DNA of 41,209 nt, taken from NCBI GenBank assembly GCA_005239675.1, contig SBBO01000037.1:1-41209 (forward strand), given 5' to 3'. The stretch comes from Planctomycetales bacterium (GTDB taxonomy: Bacteria; Omnitrophota; Gorgyraeia; Zapsychrales; Zapsychraceae). Below, piece after piece: positions 41,110 to 41,209 of the stretch (positions are counted from its first letter, which is position 1; each line of letters starts with the position of its first letter). Position numbers and translations under genes: made by a program. The notes under the pieces were generated by a model that was given only the letters and a program-made list of their open reading frames with translations, ran no database searches and was not told the origin of the DNA.

Positions 41110-41209
41110 GGGGTAATGTCAAATAAATTGTGTAAATTGGGTTAAGGGTTTAGCCTTCCAGTTTGTGTTTAAGCGAAAAAAGACAGCATAAATAATGCGT
41201 TGAAGGCTG
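41110..41209. mobile_element. Possible end of an IS256-like insertion sequence (cut by the window)
   Basis: After the hydrolase gene the sequence GGGTAATGTCAAATAAATTG and the following TGTAAATTGGGT resemble the TGTCAAAT...TTGTGTAAA type of terminal inverted repeat I associate with IS256/mutator elements. AGCCTTC (41151-41157) and GAAGGCT (41202-41208) form a local inverted repeat. No transposase codons are visible before the window ends, so this is a resemblance only. Confidence 0.28.

Overview
The window reads as one contiguous piece of chromosome from a Gram-negative bacterium of medium GC content. It has no phage, plasmid or CRISPR region. Two traits suggest the PVC superphylum and, by inference, a Candidatus Omnitrophota-like lineage: a V/A-type ATPase operon in the chlamydial gene order (E, DUF2764, A, B, D, I, K), and short palindromic repeats at gene ends. 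This lineage call is an inference from gene content and order and was not tested against a database.

Layout. (1) 1-6966: de novo pyrimidine operon pyrR-pyrB-pyrC-(TIGR00725)-(ICMT-like)-pyrK-(half-length TauE)-pyrD-pyrF, preceded by a structured leader with a PyrR-like RNA motif. pyrE and carAB are not in the window. (2) 7012-14345: the complete V-type ATPase operon. Its proteolipid keeps the residues that bind Na+ in the Enterococcus hirae rotor ring. A palindromic element spans the DUF2764 stop codon and another structured element lies between atpA and atpB. (3) 14350-14714: tRNA-Val(TAC) and tRNA-Asp(GTC). (4) 14831-20456: a promoter, then a tightly coupled polyphosphate operon: ppx/gppA-type phosphatase, ppk1, CHAD protein and a ROK sugar kinase that lacks the family zinc motif. 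(5) 20500-22183: a small accessory island with a degenerate minus-strand ORF, a HEPN/MNT toxin-antitoxin-like pair, a 41-codon ORF and a beta-carbonic anhydrase. (6) 22329-27755, minus strand: pyruvate dehydrogenase operon aceE-aceF-lpd with a homodimeric-type E1. (7) 28012-32750: a secreted beta-propeller protein, an unusual repeat block whose hairpins differ in sequence but stay paired, a PfkB kinase, a PQ-loop membrane protein, Era, NAD(P)HX epimerase and endonuclease III. (8) 32789-35507: a leader with a terminator-like hairpin, an ATP-grasp (Ddl-like) ligase, lysine 2,3-aminomutase, and a PII protein that lacks most of its T-loop and has a promoter placed for a leaderless mRNA. (9) 35599-41080: a strong promoter, then a sugar ABC importer (lipoprotein and two permeases, no ATPase) coupled to a large secreted glycoside hydrolase. 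The last ~100 bases may enter an insertion sequence.

How the genes work together. Most of the window is housekeeping: pyrimidine synthesis, ion-driven energetics, polyphosphate storage, pyruvate oxidation, and nucleotide/DNA repair functions. The less ordinary parts are the polyP-ROK coupling, the ATP-grasp plus aminomutase pair (possibly a beta-lysine-containing product), the truncated PII, and the repeat elements at 8189-8215, 9957-10062 and 28979-29212.
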